Shown: positions 26,802 to 38,534 of the stretch, piece after piece | Numbering within the stretch: position 1 is the stretch's first letter | Layout of the letters: each line of letters begins with the position of its first letter | Assembly: GCF_037975245.1 (NCBI RefSeq) | Contig: NC_092565.1 | Coordinates: 1,434,499-1,498,498, forward strand | Source: Apostichopus japonicus | Lineage: Eukaryota > Echinodermata > Holothuroidea > Aspidochirotida > Stichopodidae | Length of the DNA: 64,000 nt | Direction of reading: 5' to 3' | Made by a program: the position numbers and the translations under genes | Notes under the pieces: model-generated | What the model was told of the DNA's origin: nothing | Seen by the model: the letters and a program-made list of their open reading frames with translations, nothing else | Database searches by the model: none

Positions 26802-29290
26802 GAATTTTGACAAAAGGTGACCATATTTGACTATATAGCATATTTGGGGCCAATAGAGCATACCTTTGATACACTGTTCATTTCTATCACTTTACAGTAC
26901 CTCCATTGATTCATTAATGTGAAATTTAATTTCTTATCAGTACAACTTTCATGTTTAATAAAAGCAAAATTGACAGTCTACTGTAAATGTGATGCCCATT
27001 TGGATGAATCTCAAATAATAGTTAAAGTAAATTTCACATGGCTTTACTCAGCTTAGTTTTTCGTCAATATATCATCATGATACATTGTTGTTACACGATG
27101 CACATTACAAACATTGTACCATGGGTGATTCATTAAAATGTGTATATCTGATCATCATCAGCACAATCTTCCTTCTTGCAGAGCATAAATCCTTTCTACT
27201 TTAGCTGTTCTCTTGTTGTTATGTGACTGTTCATTGCCAATTTTCTAAATTATTTATCAAAGTTTACTTATTTTTCAACACACAATATTCACACAACACA
27301 TTTTTCTTAGAGAGTTTTGTTTATTTTCCCTTCTTAATAGTGGAATCAATCATTGGAAAAAATCATTGGAATAAGAAAAGAGACTTTAAAAAGAAATAAA
27401 AAAGAAAAAAAGGTTTAGCAAGTTCAACACCAATTGACTGTTATTAGTCACAACAAGTTCAACAAGATACAAGTTTATACAATAGAAAGCAGTAGTGGCT
27501 CCTGCTGTATTTATCATTTAAGTCACAACAGGTTGAAACAAGTTTCATTGGAATTTGCTGTATTAACAGGGAGAAACCAAATCTGTCAATTCGATAAAAC
27601 CAATCATAATTGATACCCTATTGTATGACACTTAGTTTGGCTCTTGTTTGTTAATCATAAGTGTCTGCATGTGTTATGTTGAGACTCTTGTCACTGAAGC
27701 TAATTATCACCAGTATAACTGTCTTCATTCGATAAATTGAATTATTATATTATATTGAATTGTATTGAATTATTGTAATGAAATGACCTAATCTTAATCT
27801 TCATTTTTCATTGGATCATTTTGATCTCTGGAGTTGTTTTTGCATTGTTGACTTCAATTATTCAACAAGGATTTTCCTAAAAATATATGACATTTGCATT
27901 CAGTGTTGTAGCCATTATTGACATAATTTTGCATGAAAAAATCACCTAATATACTGTCACACATTGAAATTAATTATCTCATGCATTCTGTGTTGTATCT
28001 TTGACCTCCTATGCATAAAATAACCAAGCATATAGTGTCAAGCATTGGAATTCTTCATTTCATTCATTTTGTGCTGTAGCCACCATGTACTTCACTTAAT
28101 GTTAAAGAAATAGCATGGTGCATTCTTCATTTCATGCATATGTATTGCAGCTATCTTTGATCACCTTCGCATGAAAAGAAATCACCAAACCTACTGTGAA
28201 AGTCAATATTGAGAATGACTTAAAATATGATATAGATAGTCCCACCATTCAGATGTAATTTTTTATTTAAATGCACACTGAAAGTGCCTTTATACTTGGT
28301 ATGTTAAGGATCATGTATGCACTTTTAAAAGTAGAGTTAACAATTGAAATGGAAATAACTGGCTGAAAAATTACGCTTTAAGCATTGTTGTCTAATCATT
28401 CCAAGTAGCTGGAGTACTACTCAGTCTAGCACACATACCCCACTAGGACTTCTATGGCCTGCACTGACAATCCCATGTTCAAAGACATTCACAATTTATG
28501 ACGGACAAAAGGCATTGTAGTCAAGCCTAAGTGGTCTTGTGGAGCCAGATTCACTGATAAAACATTTTACCCTTAGGTTTGCAGGTTAAAGAAAGCAGCA
28601 TGAAAGCTTGAAAATAAAAGATAAAATTAAAAAAAATTATATAAAAGACAGAAGGAAACAACTTAGGCTCATATTCCGCTATTTTGTAGGTACTATAGGT
28701 ACTATAAGATTTCAAGGCCAGAATTCTGCCTAAATTAAGCATTTCATAGTGATGGAATCCTCTGTTTCAGGTATTGTTTAAAGTGAACTGTCACAAATTG
28801 GTATTGTCCTATATGCATAATAGACCCATTCATTAATGGTTCATCCACCTGTCCTACTTTTGAATATATTTGTTAACTCACAATCGAAATATTATGTAAC
28901 ATCTTGCCAGTCCAAACGCTTTGCATAAGTTTAATCCTCTTGGGATTACATAACACAAGTAAAACCCTTTGTGTAGGTTAATAAATGTGACAATTAAAAA
29001 AGCATGAAGTATGTCTTCATTTGTGTTTGTGCTTTTGTAATCTTTTGTAGATTATTTAGTCAACCAGATGGAACAAGATGGAAAATGTAGTAATTCACTT
29101 TGCAGTACATTTCCCCATCCTTGTCTTTTTTCTACATTTAGACTGGAGAGGAATGTGTTTCTTCAAAGTTTCAAACACTCATTTGGAACAAATAATTTCA
29201 GCTTCATTGTTTGTTTTCCATGATTGAACCCTATACTATAGGAGAGGGGTGTTAAAACTGTCCAATTTACCTTGGCTATGTACCTAATGA
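26802..29290. other. No gene recognised
   Basis: AT-rich sequence. Low-complexity ATT/ATTG runs occur near 27730-27780. Loosely repeated short phrases around 27900-28150 (CATTTTGTGTTGTAGCC-like, ATGAAAAAATCACC-like) suggest a decayed tandem repeat. No supported exon. Confidence 0.5.
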
Positions 29291-30824
29291 GGTGTTATGT
29301 ATCATCCTCCCTTTTCAGTGGCTGACCTGTCCATTCAGGTCAAGGTAGTAGCAGTCCTGGATATTTCACTTATACCATTTGTAAACTAAATGAACCTACT
29401 CCAAAACATCTTCCTCTTTCTCTTAATCGCTGCCTTTACACATCTTTCACCCCTGGTATGCAGTGAATCAATGTATCTGTCTTGCAAAAAGGGGGAGGTA
29501 CAAAGCCTGCCCACTCATTAACAGTGTTCGATATTTCATTTACTTATGTTACCCAACTCCAATACACCATCCCCTGTTTCTTCAATCTGTACCCTTACCC
29601 ATTCTCCATCTCGTGCTATGCAGACCCAATGCAAACTCAAATTGAGAGCTACCTTCCGTATTAATTGCATAGTTTTGTTACTGTAATTCACAACTGAAAT
29701 CGACCCTGAAAATGTTGATGCAATATCTGATGACAATAAATATACTGGTTAACATACACCCCACTTTTTGGACAGTGAAGCTTTTCCTGTTGTTTTAATG
29801 CAACTAGGCGGAGGGGGTTTTGGCCCTACTTTTTTTCTATGACCTGTACATTGTCGTAAAAGTAAGTATTCCTAAAGCATTAACTAACAAGTTTGCCTAT
29901 ATATAATGTTTCACCACTCAAAATCATTTTCCACTTTGTGTCCACCCCCGCCCCCTACATCCCCGGCATGCACTGAAGCAATCCAAAATGACATTGGGAG
30001 CTGCCTCCTTTATTGATTGCATAATTTTGTTTCTTTCACACCAGATATAGACCTTCAACGTAAGTGCTAAATCTGATAACACTAACTATATGTGGAGATT
30101 AATATACACCCCTTTTTTGGTGGGGGGGGGCTGTGAATCATTTCCATTTGTCTTTTATGCAACTGAGGGGAAGTGGGTGTCCTGCCTTTCCTTTCGTCTA
30201 TGGGTTACCTGCACAAAGTTAGTATTCCAGGATAATTTAACACATAACTTTGCCTATATATGATTTTACACCACTCCAAAACATGTTATCCTTTGTGTCC
30301 AGGGCCCACCCTTACCCATCCTCTCCCCCTAGCATGCAGTGAACCAAAGCAAAAACACATTGGGGCTTCTTCCCTAGATAATTGCATAATTTTGTTTCCT
30401 TCACACCAGATAAAGACCAGCCTACAACATTAATGCTATATCTGCAAATGCTAAATGTATGTAGATGTTAACATACACCCCAGTTTTGGGGGCTGTGAAT
30501 TATTGTTCTTTATTTTTTTTTTCATGCTGTTAATGGGAGGGGGGTGCTGGCCTTCCTTTTGTTTATTTGTAACCTGACATTACATCAAAGTTAGTATTGT
30601 AGGATATCTCACTACAATAACTTTGCCTATATATAATGTTACACAACTTTGATACATTTTCTCCCTTGTGTCCAGCCCCACCCTAACCCCCCCCCCCCCT
30701 CCTCCAACCATTGCGTGCAGTGAAGCAATGCAAAATACTATTGGGAGCTGCCTCCCTTATCTATTGCATTTCTTTCCTTTACACCAGATATATACCTTTA
30801 AAACATTAATGCCATATCTGTTAA

Positions 30825-30864
<40 letters not shown>

Positions 30865-31347
30865 GTAGAGGTTAACATACACCCCATTTGTAAGGACAGT
30901 GAATAATTTCCCTTTGTTTTGCATGCAGTTAATGTGACATGGTGTCCTACCCTACCTATTGTCTATGGGTAACCTGTACATTGCATCAAAGTTAGTATTC
31001 CAGGAAATTTCACTACAATAGCTTTGCCTATACTGTACTCAGTGTTTTAACACTCCACTTGCCCCTTTGTGTCCAGTCACCACCCTTACTCCCAACCCCC
31101 CCCCCACCCGCCCCAACCACCACTGCCATATAGAAGCACATGGGGAGCTGCCACCTATATCGATTGCATAATTATGTTTCTTTACACCAGATTTAAACCT
31201 TACAAACATAAGTGCGATATCTGATAACACTATATATATATAGAGGTTAACATACACCCCATTTTTGTTGGGGGGGGGGGGTAGGAGCTGTGAATCATTT
31301 CCCTTTGTTTTTCATGGAAGTAAGGGGAGGCGGTGTGGTACCCTTCC
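29290..31347 (+). repeat. Diverged tandem repeat, unit about 350-390 bp
   Basis: The core ATTGCAT-A-TTTTG recurs at about 29664, 30015, 30381, 30772 and 31163. Each unit has in order: a CTTTGTGTCCA-like phrase, a C-rich tract, GCATGCAGTGAAGCAA, GGGAGCTGCCTCC, the core, CACCAGAT, an AACACTA step, GTTAACATACACCCC, a G-rich tract, TTTGTCTATGGGTAACCTG, AAAGTTAGTATTCCAGGA, and AACTTTGCCTATATATA. Units are diverged, so the array is old. The next unit is split by the insertion at 31348-32494 and resumes after it. Confidence 0.88.
30828..30862. repeat. (TA)n microsatellite
   Basis: TA dinucleotides lie within one copy of the 350-390 bp unit, at the position where other copies have only a short TATA stretch. 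Confidence 0.95.
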
Positions 31348-32494
31348 CATGGAAGTCGCTAGAGGGGGGTGTGGGAATGTCTCACCCCAATCTTGGTAAA
31401 CTGACGATAGTTGTAAAATATGAGTGCGACAGTTGGAATTTCCTACTGTCGCACTCTAATTTTTCCGACTGTCGCACTCTAATTTTCATACATTCTTGTA
31501 ATTTTGAGTGACCTAAAATTTCCAGTCAAAATTGACCTTTAATCAGTCATATTTACCACGTTTTCCTTGTCACGTTGAAAAATTGTGTCTCGCGATCCTT
31601 ATACTCCACCATACAAACAAAATGCCTAATAGAACCACTGTGTAACGTAAGCATATATAAAACTCAATGCTAATCTACAGAAGCTAAAAAGTGCCATCAA
31701 CATAAGAAAAACTTTGCCCCATAAGGCAAAATTTTCAGTAAATTGTTTAGATAACAACATAAAATCTGATCAAAAGACAGAAAAATGTTGGATTGCTCAG
31801 TTGCTTTAACCATGGAGGTAAAAACAGACTGAGCAATTGAACAATTATATGAAAAATGTTTAATTGACAACTTATCATATCTCGTGAATTGGACATTTTG
31901 CTGCAAAATGTTCAATTGTTCACTTCATTCCATCTGAGCAATTGAAAATATTTTGCAAAATGGTTAATTGACAACTTATCGTATCTCGTCAACTCAACGT
32001 TTTTCTGCAAAATGTTGAATTGTTCACTTCCAAACGCTCAGTTGGAATGAAGTGAACATTTGATTTGTGAACACTTGATGTGAGTGATAAATAGCCCCAA
32101 CCCCCCTCCCCCCTAAGAAAAAAATATTAAACGCGCTAGGAAAAAGCACTGCATTTCCCCCCCTTTATTACGTTAACATAGCTTTTGTACTTAGTAGTTT
32201 ATGTAGCCTATCAAGCAGATAACATACACTCAGTTGCTTACTTGCTTAACCAGAGTGATTATGTTTGTGAAGTGAGGGCCAGTGGTACAAATGTACCGAA
32301 AAAAGATCGGAACAAAAGTGCAGTCGTGAAAGATAGGTACGGTGTCTGACTGTAACTGACCGTATCGTTGGCGAGTAGTGCGGGGGGGGGGGTACAAGGC
32401 AACAGTCGGAATTTTCTGGCTCCAAAACCCATCCAGTTGGAATTTCAGCCAGTACACCCCCCCCCCCAATCATCAGGCCTTAGCTACGTCCCTG
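31348..32494. mobile_element. Non-autonomous hAT-type element (1147 bp), TSD ACCCTTCC
   Basis: The 8-bp direct repeat ACCCTTCC flanks the segment (31340-31347 and 32495-32502). The left end CATGGAAGTCGCTAGAGG pairs imperfectly with the reverse complement of the right end, CAGGGACGTAGCTAAGG. The flanks rejoin the interrupted 350-390 bp unit exactly, which gives independent proof of insertion. There is no transposase ORF inside. The interior has a 12-bp-arm hairpin, two diverged copies of an AATTGTTCACTTC/GACAACTTATC segment, and G- and C-runs. Superfamily is inferred from TSD length and end style. Confidence 0.8.
31422..31456. other. Perfect 12-bp-arm hairpin
   Basis: GAGTGCGACAGT (31422-31433) pairs with ACTGTCGCACTC (31445-31456) across an 11-base loop. 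A further direct copy of CTGTCGCACTC lies at about 31470. It is inside the hAT-type element. Confidence 0.85.
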
Positions 32495-34000
32495 ACCCTT
32501 CCTTTCGTCTTTGGTAATCGGTACATTAATGTCATAGTTAGTATTCCTGGATATTTCACCAATAACTGTGCCACTTTATAGTTTTACTCCACTCCCCTGT
32601 GTGTCCATCACCTTCCACCGCCTCACACACACCTCCCCCCCCCCCCCACTCACCTTCCACTTTCCACCGCCTGGCACGCACCTTCCACCGCCTCACACAT
32701 ATCTTCCATCCCTTCCCACTTACCTCTCCCTGCCTCATCTTCTCCCCTCGCACTCAGCTTTACCCCCTCCCACTCACCCTCCCCCTGCCTCAGCTTCCAC
32801 CGCCTCGCAGGCACCTTCCATTCCCTAGCACACACCTTCCCCCCTCGCACTCACCTCCAACGCCTTGCACTCACCTCTCATCACCTCGCACACATCTTCC
32901 TCCCCCACTCACCTCCCCCTGCCTCATCTTCCCCCTAGCACTCACATGCACCCCCTCCCACTCACCTTCCCCTTGCCTCACCTTCCAACGCCTTGCACGC
33001 ACCTTCCATCCCCTCGCACACCTTTCACCCCCTCCCACTCACCTTCCCCCCTAGCACTCACCTTCACCCCCTCCCACTCACCTTTCCCCCTAGCACTCAC
33101 CTTCACCCCCTCCCACTCACTTTCCCCTTGCCTCACCTTCCAACGCCTCGGACGCACCTTCCATCCCCTTGCACACACCTTTCACCCCTTCCCACTCACC
33201 TTCCCCTGTCTCACCTTCCCCCTCGCACTCACCTTCACCCCCTCCCACTCACCCTCCCCTGCCTCACCTTCCACCGCCTCGCAGGCACCTTCCATCCCCT
33301 AGCACCCACCTTCCTCCTCGCACTCACCTTCCACCGACTCTCACGGCTCTTCCATCCACTCGCACACACCTCCCCGCCCCTCCTCCCCTCGCACTCACCT
33401 TCACCCCTCCCACTCACCCTCCCCCTGCCTCACCTTGCACCGCCTCGCACGCACCTTCCATCCCCTAGCACACACCTCCCCCTCGCACTCACCTTCCAAC
33501 GCCTCTCACGGATCTTCCATCCCCTCGCACACACCTCCCCCCCCCTCGCACTCACCTTCCACCCCCTCGTACGCACCTCTCACCGAATCGCACCCACCTT
33601 CCATCCCCTGCCTCACCTTCCTCCGCCTCGCACCCATGTTCCATCCCCTCCCACGCACCTTGCAATCACCTCCCCCCACTCACCTTCCACCGCCTCGCAC
33701 GCACCTTCCACTGCCTCGCACACACCTTTCACCCCCTGCCCCACTCACCTCCCCCTGCCCCACTTTCCACCACCTCGCACGCACCTCCCCCCCCCCTTGG
33801 CATGCCGTGAACCAATGCAAGACATATCTGGAGCATCCTCCCTTATCGATTGCATAATTTTGTTACTGAAGATATATACCATGATAGCATTGGTGCCTTA
33901 TATAATAACACTAAATGTATGGTGGTAAACAAACACCCCGAAAATGGGATATGAAAAGCGCTCTGGGTATATGTTAACCGAAATGGATATACCGTTCCCT
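32495..34000 (+). repeat. Continuation of the 350-390 bp tandem repeat, with internal expansion
   Basis: After the insertion, the unit resumes with CTTCCTTTCGTCTTTGG and GTTAGTATTCCTGGATA and reaches the TGTGTCCA phrase near 32600. Its C-rich tract is then 1.2 kb long instead of about 40 bp. The rest of the unit follows at about 33798 with GGCATGCCGTGAACCAATGC and ATTGCATAATTTTG (33849). Confidence 0.85.
32600..33800 (+). repeat. Pyrimidine-rich minisatellite (CACCTTCCA/CCTCGCAC motifs)
   Basis: Motifs such as CACCTTCCATCCCCTCGCAC, CACCTTCCACCGCCTCGCAC and CCCTCCCACTCACC alternate with irregular spacing. Nearly all purines on this strand are isolated A or G. Long proline/serine/histidine ORFs cross it in several frames (up to 311 codons), but these follow from composition and have no supported start or domain. 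The array is the expanded C-tract of one 350-390 bp unit. Confidence 0.9.
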
Positions 34001-34170
34001 TATGGGCTATAGAATACCCCCTCAATAGTTTTGCCATCATATACCCCCTTGTTTGTGACAAGTTGTATACAAGGTACAACATGACACCCCTACCATGGTG
34101 TTTGGTCACATGTCCAACTGGCAACCTATACCCCACTTAGAAGGGTGTCAACATATGCCCCAATCCAGTG

Positions 34171-34171
<1 letters not shown>

Positions 34172-34214
<43 letters not shown>
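34172..34214. repeat. (AT)n microsatellite
   Basis: Uninterrupted AT dinucleotides, about 43 bp. Confidence 0.97.
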
Positions 34215-34217
<3 letters not shown>

Positions 34218-35506
34218 GTAGCTTGCCCGAATCTTTTTCAAATTTTTGCCCGACAATTCATTGATTTTCTTTATTTAGCATCATGATGCTCGAATATTTC
34301 CGTGTAACACCACCGTAAGCGCAGCTCACCTGGGCTACCACGCTTTTTGCATACTGTTTTGTGAGACAAATTGCAGTCTCACCCGACACAGCGACATTAT
34401 CCCGCCTACGTGTCGTTGAACAATGTATGTTTTTCTGGAGGCAGCAGAGTACTGTGTTAAAATAATAAATACGGTAACTAAATATGAGCTTAAAAAATGT
34501 ACTGTCCTATTTTTCCCCTTGAAAGTGATGTAACCATATTTTCTTCTTCTAATTTACAAAATTTTTGGGGAAGTGTAAATTTCTAAAACGTGAGATTATA
34601 AAATAAAGAATGTTTAGTTGCAACTTGCAAGGCCTCAGATGTGCCGTTTCCGGCAATCTGAGAGGCATTTTTTGCCAAAAATTTTCTGGTGGCGCTCCGC
34701 TTAGATAGTGTCACGGGAACTTTCGGGCACAAAAATTTCTGCCCCCCAAACTGAAATGGTCCCGTACGCCTATGGGCCTTACTTTTACACAGATTTAAAC
34801 ACAGAATTTCTTAACTGCTCTGTGTCACCTCCAATCCTCCTTATTTGCACACCATCTCTACTTTGATTTATGCGCTTCCACATCAAGGCACTCAAAACGA
34901 TCGTGGTGACTGAAAATATGCCAAAACAGGCACTGCGTTAGGTCATTTTACGTCTTGTGTGTGTGTTTGTTTTCAAGACAGTGAGTAACATACACACAGG
35001 TGTTTCACATTCATAATTATGAACACATTCTTTCTTCTACTATAATATTACATAACAATAGAATTCAACACATGTGCACAAACCCTCGTGCCATCACCAT
35101 CGCGTAGATTCCTTTTGTCTTGGAAATCAAAGCCTGCTATGGACTCCAGCTAGTCTTAAGATAGACTTTCAAGTAACTTACTTGCCCGTGAGTATAAATG
35201 CCACTAAGTTTAATCTTTGGAATCTGTAAAGCAAATCTATCTGTATTTTAGATGGGTTTTTGTCCTGTTGAACTGTTTGTTTAATGGTGGTTCAAGTGAA
35301 TATTTGTGAGGGTATTTAATAATTTCTCTGTCAATCTTTGAAAAAGCTATAGTGAATGAATATCAAGAAGTTTTGGATTGTTTCCACATTTATCAATCTC
35401 ATGAGGCATCTATTTACAAACAATGATATAGGCCTATATTAACCAACCAACTCTACAGACTAGAAATCAAAGCAAACAAGGAGACAAAGTAAGTCAAGCT
35501 TTCTTC
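34215..35506. other. No gene recognised
   Basis: Probably repeat-derived (CCCGTACGCCTATGGGCC near 34762 and CTTGCCCG-type ends are the style of old transposon fragments), but no paired ends or target duplication could be established. Confidence 0.45.
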
Positions 35507-35725
35507 ATATCTATTGAATGTACTGAAAGCATCATTAGCCAGTTACCAGCACGACTTGTTAACATATACCTATTGAATGTACTGAAAGCATCATTAGCCA
35601 GTGACCAGCACGACTTGTTAACATATATCTATTGATTGTACTGAAAACATCATCTCTGCCAGATACCAGCACGACTTGTTAACATATATCTATTGAATGT
35701 ACTGTAAGCATCATTATCAGCCATT
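35507..35725 (+). repeat. Short tandem repeat, unit about 60 bp, 3-4 copies
   Basis: TATCTATTGAATGTACTG, CATCATTAGCCAGT and CCAGCACGACTTGTTAACAT recur with copy starts near 35508, 35567, 35627 and 35687. The last copy is partial. Confidence 0.88.
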
Positions 35726-36093
35726 AACCAATTATGAAAGAGCACAGTGTATATAAATATTACACATTCACAAACAGCACAACTTGTTAACATATCAATA
35801 CACATCAGTAATACAGATATGCATTATGCATCTTGACAACTATATCAGAAACTGTTGTAGACAATAATTATGTCAGAATATAAAAATAATTCACCACATT
35901 ACAAGTGAAAGACGTCTAAATTAATATCTTAATTAAAGATTTATCAAAGAAAATAATTGATTACAATGTAAATAAAGAGGAATGGTACACTAGTTGAATT
36001 TCCTAATCAGCAGCTTCAAATGTGTATGTTTATGCAAACACTGTGTATGTTGCATCTTAACACACCATCACAGGGTTTAGTTTATACTTGATG

Positions 36094-37587
36094 CAGTGGC
36101 GTGCACAGGACTTTAAAGATGGGGCCCAAATTCAGAACTGTCCCGACTGATTGATGTATGGGGCTGAACTGTTGTGGAATTGCCCATGCGCAAATAAGGG
36201 ATTTTATATGGAGAGAGGGGGGGGGGGGTGAACTTGGGTCATTGAAGTTGACCCCTAAGTTGGGGGTCTGAGTTTTCACATAAATTTAAGTCCATACCAA
36301 ATAGCTCTATATGCAGGATTGCGCTAATAAATAATAAACTCCAAAATGAACCCAACTGATTGGGTATAGATCTGACTCTATATAGGATGGCCAGATGTGT
36401 ATGTTAAGAGGGAAGGGTACTGCTGTGAGGTTCATTGCAGGCAACTCCCATGCAGAAAGGGGGAGGTGTGGGGTCCTACACCAAACTTAGTGCAGTATGA
36501 GGCATATTTACATTATAATTTTATAAGCAGCTCCAAACAAAAGATGGGATAATAAATTATAAATTCCCAAACTGATTAAAGTAGTGGCCTGAAACTTTAT
36601 GAGTGGACCAGAGGCGATTGAAAGAAATTTATAACAGAGAGGGTGTTGCCCTGGATTCACTGAAGCCAACAAAGGTTGCAGGATCCTCCCCGGGATTTTT
36701 TTTTTTTAATTTTAAAGCAGCATTTGCGTTTGGTCGCCGTTTTCTACTTTCTTGACATGTCCATCGAGTTTTATACATATATCAATCACAAAACAGCAAA
36801 CTAAGATATTAGCCAAGTTTTTCCCTGCCAACAGCGTTAATTGGCTAGCAGTTAAGGATATTTGCAGATAATGAGAAGAGTGTCCACGACAAATTCGACT
36901 GTTAAAATTAATCGCATACAGTTCCCCCAAACCCACTAGTTTGAATGCAACCAATCAGAAATGCAGGTTTAGTTATGAGCCGTTGCTAAATATAGATTCA
37001 AGACTTTGCGTTGGTACAACCAGGGAGTTGTTATGCAACTCCCTGGTACAACTGCCATATAGACTGTACACAAATCAAGCATGGTGTTATATTACGTATT
37101 GGTCAATGACGTTCGTAGTGTTTAAATATTCATAATATGGGCGAGGTTTATTGGGATCCCAACGGAAAATATCTTGGAGAAAAACAAAGTTGAAAGTTGC
37201 AAATTTTTCGACTTTTATGCCACCATTTTAAGTAAAATTTAAATAGATAAGCTAGTTATGTATGTTGTTATGGCATAGTGGAGTCAGTGAGGTTGAGAAA
37301 AATCATAGAAAAGGATGCAAAATGCTGCTCTAAGCTGTCAAATGGTGCACTCTGAGACATCTTTAGACTATAAGTTAGGTGTACAGACATAGCCCTAAAT
37401 ACAAGTTTCAGCTAAAACCTACTTTGTGTGAGGCTGGAAGAGGGTGGGGGGGGGGGGGGTTGTGCTCTTGTAATAGGGTCCTATAAAACTTCCCCCAACT
37501 GAATAATTTTTTCCCAACTGAACCATGTCCCTTAAAGTGAGGATTGGAGTCAGGGGCAATGGCACACTCCTTTTGTGCAAGCCACTG
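36094..37587. mobile_element. Non-autonomous hAT-type element (1494 bp), TSD ACTTGATG
   Basis: A perfect 8-bp direct repeat ACTTGATG flanks it (36086-36093 and 37588-37595). The ends CAGTGGCGTGCACA and TTGTGCAAGCCACTG are inverted repeats with one mismatch in the first 12 bases. There is no transposase ORF. Inside are three diverged repeats of about 230 bp (near 36100-36680), long G-runs (about 36217-36229 and 37448-37461) and a 12-bp hairpin at 37019-37047. Confidence 0.88.
37019..37047. other. Perfect 12-bp-arm hairpin with 5-base loop
   Basis: ACCAGGGAGTTG (37019-37030) and CAACTCCCTGGT (37036-37047) are perfect complements around the loop TTATG. It lies inside the hAT-type element. Confidence 0.9.
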
Positions 37588-37595
37588 ACTTGATG

Positions 37596-38042
37596 AATAA
37601 AATATGTGTAGATAACAACTGGCTAAATATTGGGTCTTAAGGGCAGCTACTGTTTAGTGATCTGCTTCTAATGCATAGAGAATACAATGGGCTGGTTAGT
37701 AAACATGAATATACAATCATTATTTGATTGAGTTTGAGAATAAAAGACAAAATTCAGAGTAAGATACATTGTACTTGACATGATCTGGCAGCCTTCATCA
37801 GTACCCTGCCAGGTCCACATGAAATCCAGATCTGAATTCATAGTTGTGATGCTATCATATCAGTTCTCACTTTGGTGGTTATGTTTAAGTGTTCCACCAG
37901 TGTTATTTGTGGACACAAGCCCTGTGAAATATGCCTAAATCTAGTCAATCACATATTGTACACTGAACACAATTTTCTAATTAAAAAAACCTAGAAATCC
38001 TATGTATTAATGCTACTGCATCGGTCCCATTCTATCCATTCA
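37596..38042. other. No gene recognised
   Basis: AT-rich sequence between a hAT-type element and the tandem repeats downstream of MORN4. Confidence 0.5.
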
Positions 38043-38345
38043 ATAGTAGTGTATTATAGTAGCGTAGTAATGTAGTAGAGTAGTAATGTAGTAGAGAAGT
38101 AATGTAGTAGTGTAGTAATGTAGTAGCATAGTAATGTAGTAGCATAGTAATGTAGTAGAGTAGTAAGGTAGTAGTGTAGTAATGTAGTAGTGTAGTATAG
38201 TAGTGTAGTAATGTAGTAGTGTAGTATAGTAGTGTAGTAATGTAGTAGTGTAGTAATTGAGTAGTGTAGTAATTGAGTAGTGTAGTAATGTAGTAATGTA
38301 GTAGAGTAGTAATGTAGTAGTGTAGTAATGTAGTAGTGTAGCAAA
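38043..38345. repeat. GTAGTA/ATGTAG minisatellite
   Basis: The motif GTAGTAATGTAGTA and variants (GTAGTAGTGTAGTA, GTAGTAGAGTAGTA) fill about 300 bp. The complementary strand reads as leucine/histidine/tyrosine ORFs, which are a consequence of the repeat. Confidence 0.93.
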
Positions 38346-38444
38346 GTTCAGTTCATTATACAATGCATCTTGACAGAAAACTTCCAAAAATGTCGGACTC
38401 TTGTGAACAATGATACATAAATTACACAAGTATCTTTGTGGTTA

Positions 38445-38501
38445 GACTTATAAGTTGCGCTATATAAAAACTGTTAATTATTATTATTATTATTATTATT
38501 A
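38445..38501 (+). mobile_element. Possible LINE/SINE 3' tail with (ATT)n
   Basis: GTTGCGCTATATAAAAACTG is followed by an uninterrupted ATT run (about 38477-38501). A GCGCTATATAAA phrase leading into ATT repeats is a familiar 3' end of non-LTR retroelements in aquatic animals; only the tail is present here. Confidence 0.5.
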
Positions 38502-38534
38502 CTTAAAGTGAGTTTTCTATGAAGGTTTAAGAAT

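Noticed and set aside
32568-33928. Proline/serine/histidine-rich ORFs up to 311 codons
   Set aside because: They overlap each other in several frames in the pyrimidine minisatellite; the lack of stops follows from base composition.
34215-34765. A sixth hAT-type element with CAGTAGCTTGCCCG and CCCGTACGCCTATG ends
   Set aside because: The ends pair at only about half of positions and no 8-bp target duplication is present.
38040-38429. Leucine/tyrosine/histidine ORFs on the minus strand
   Set aside because: Product of the GTAGTA minisatellite.
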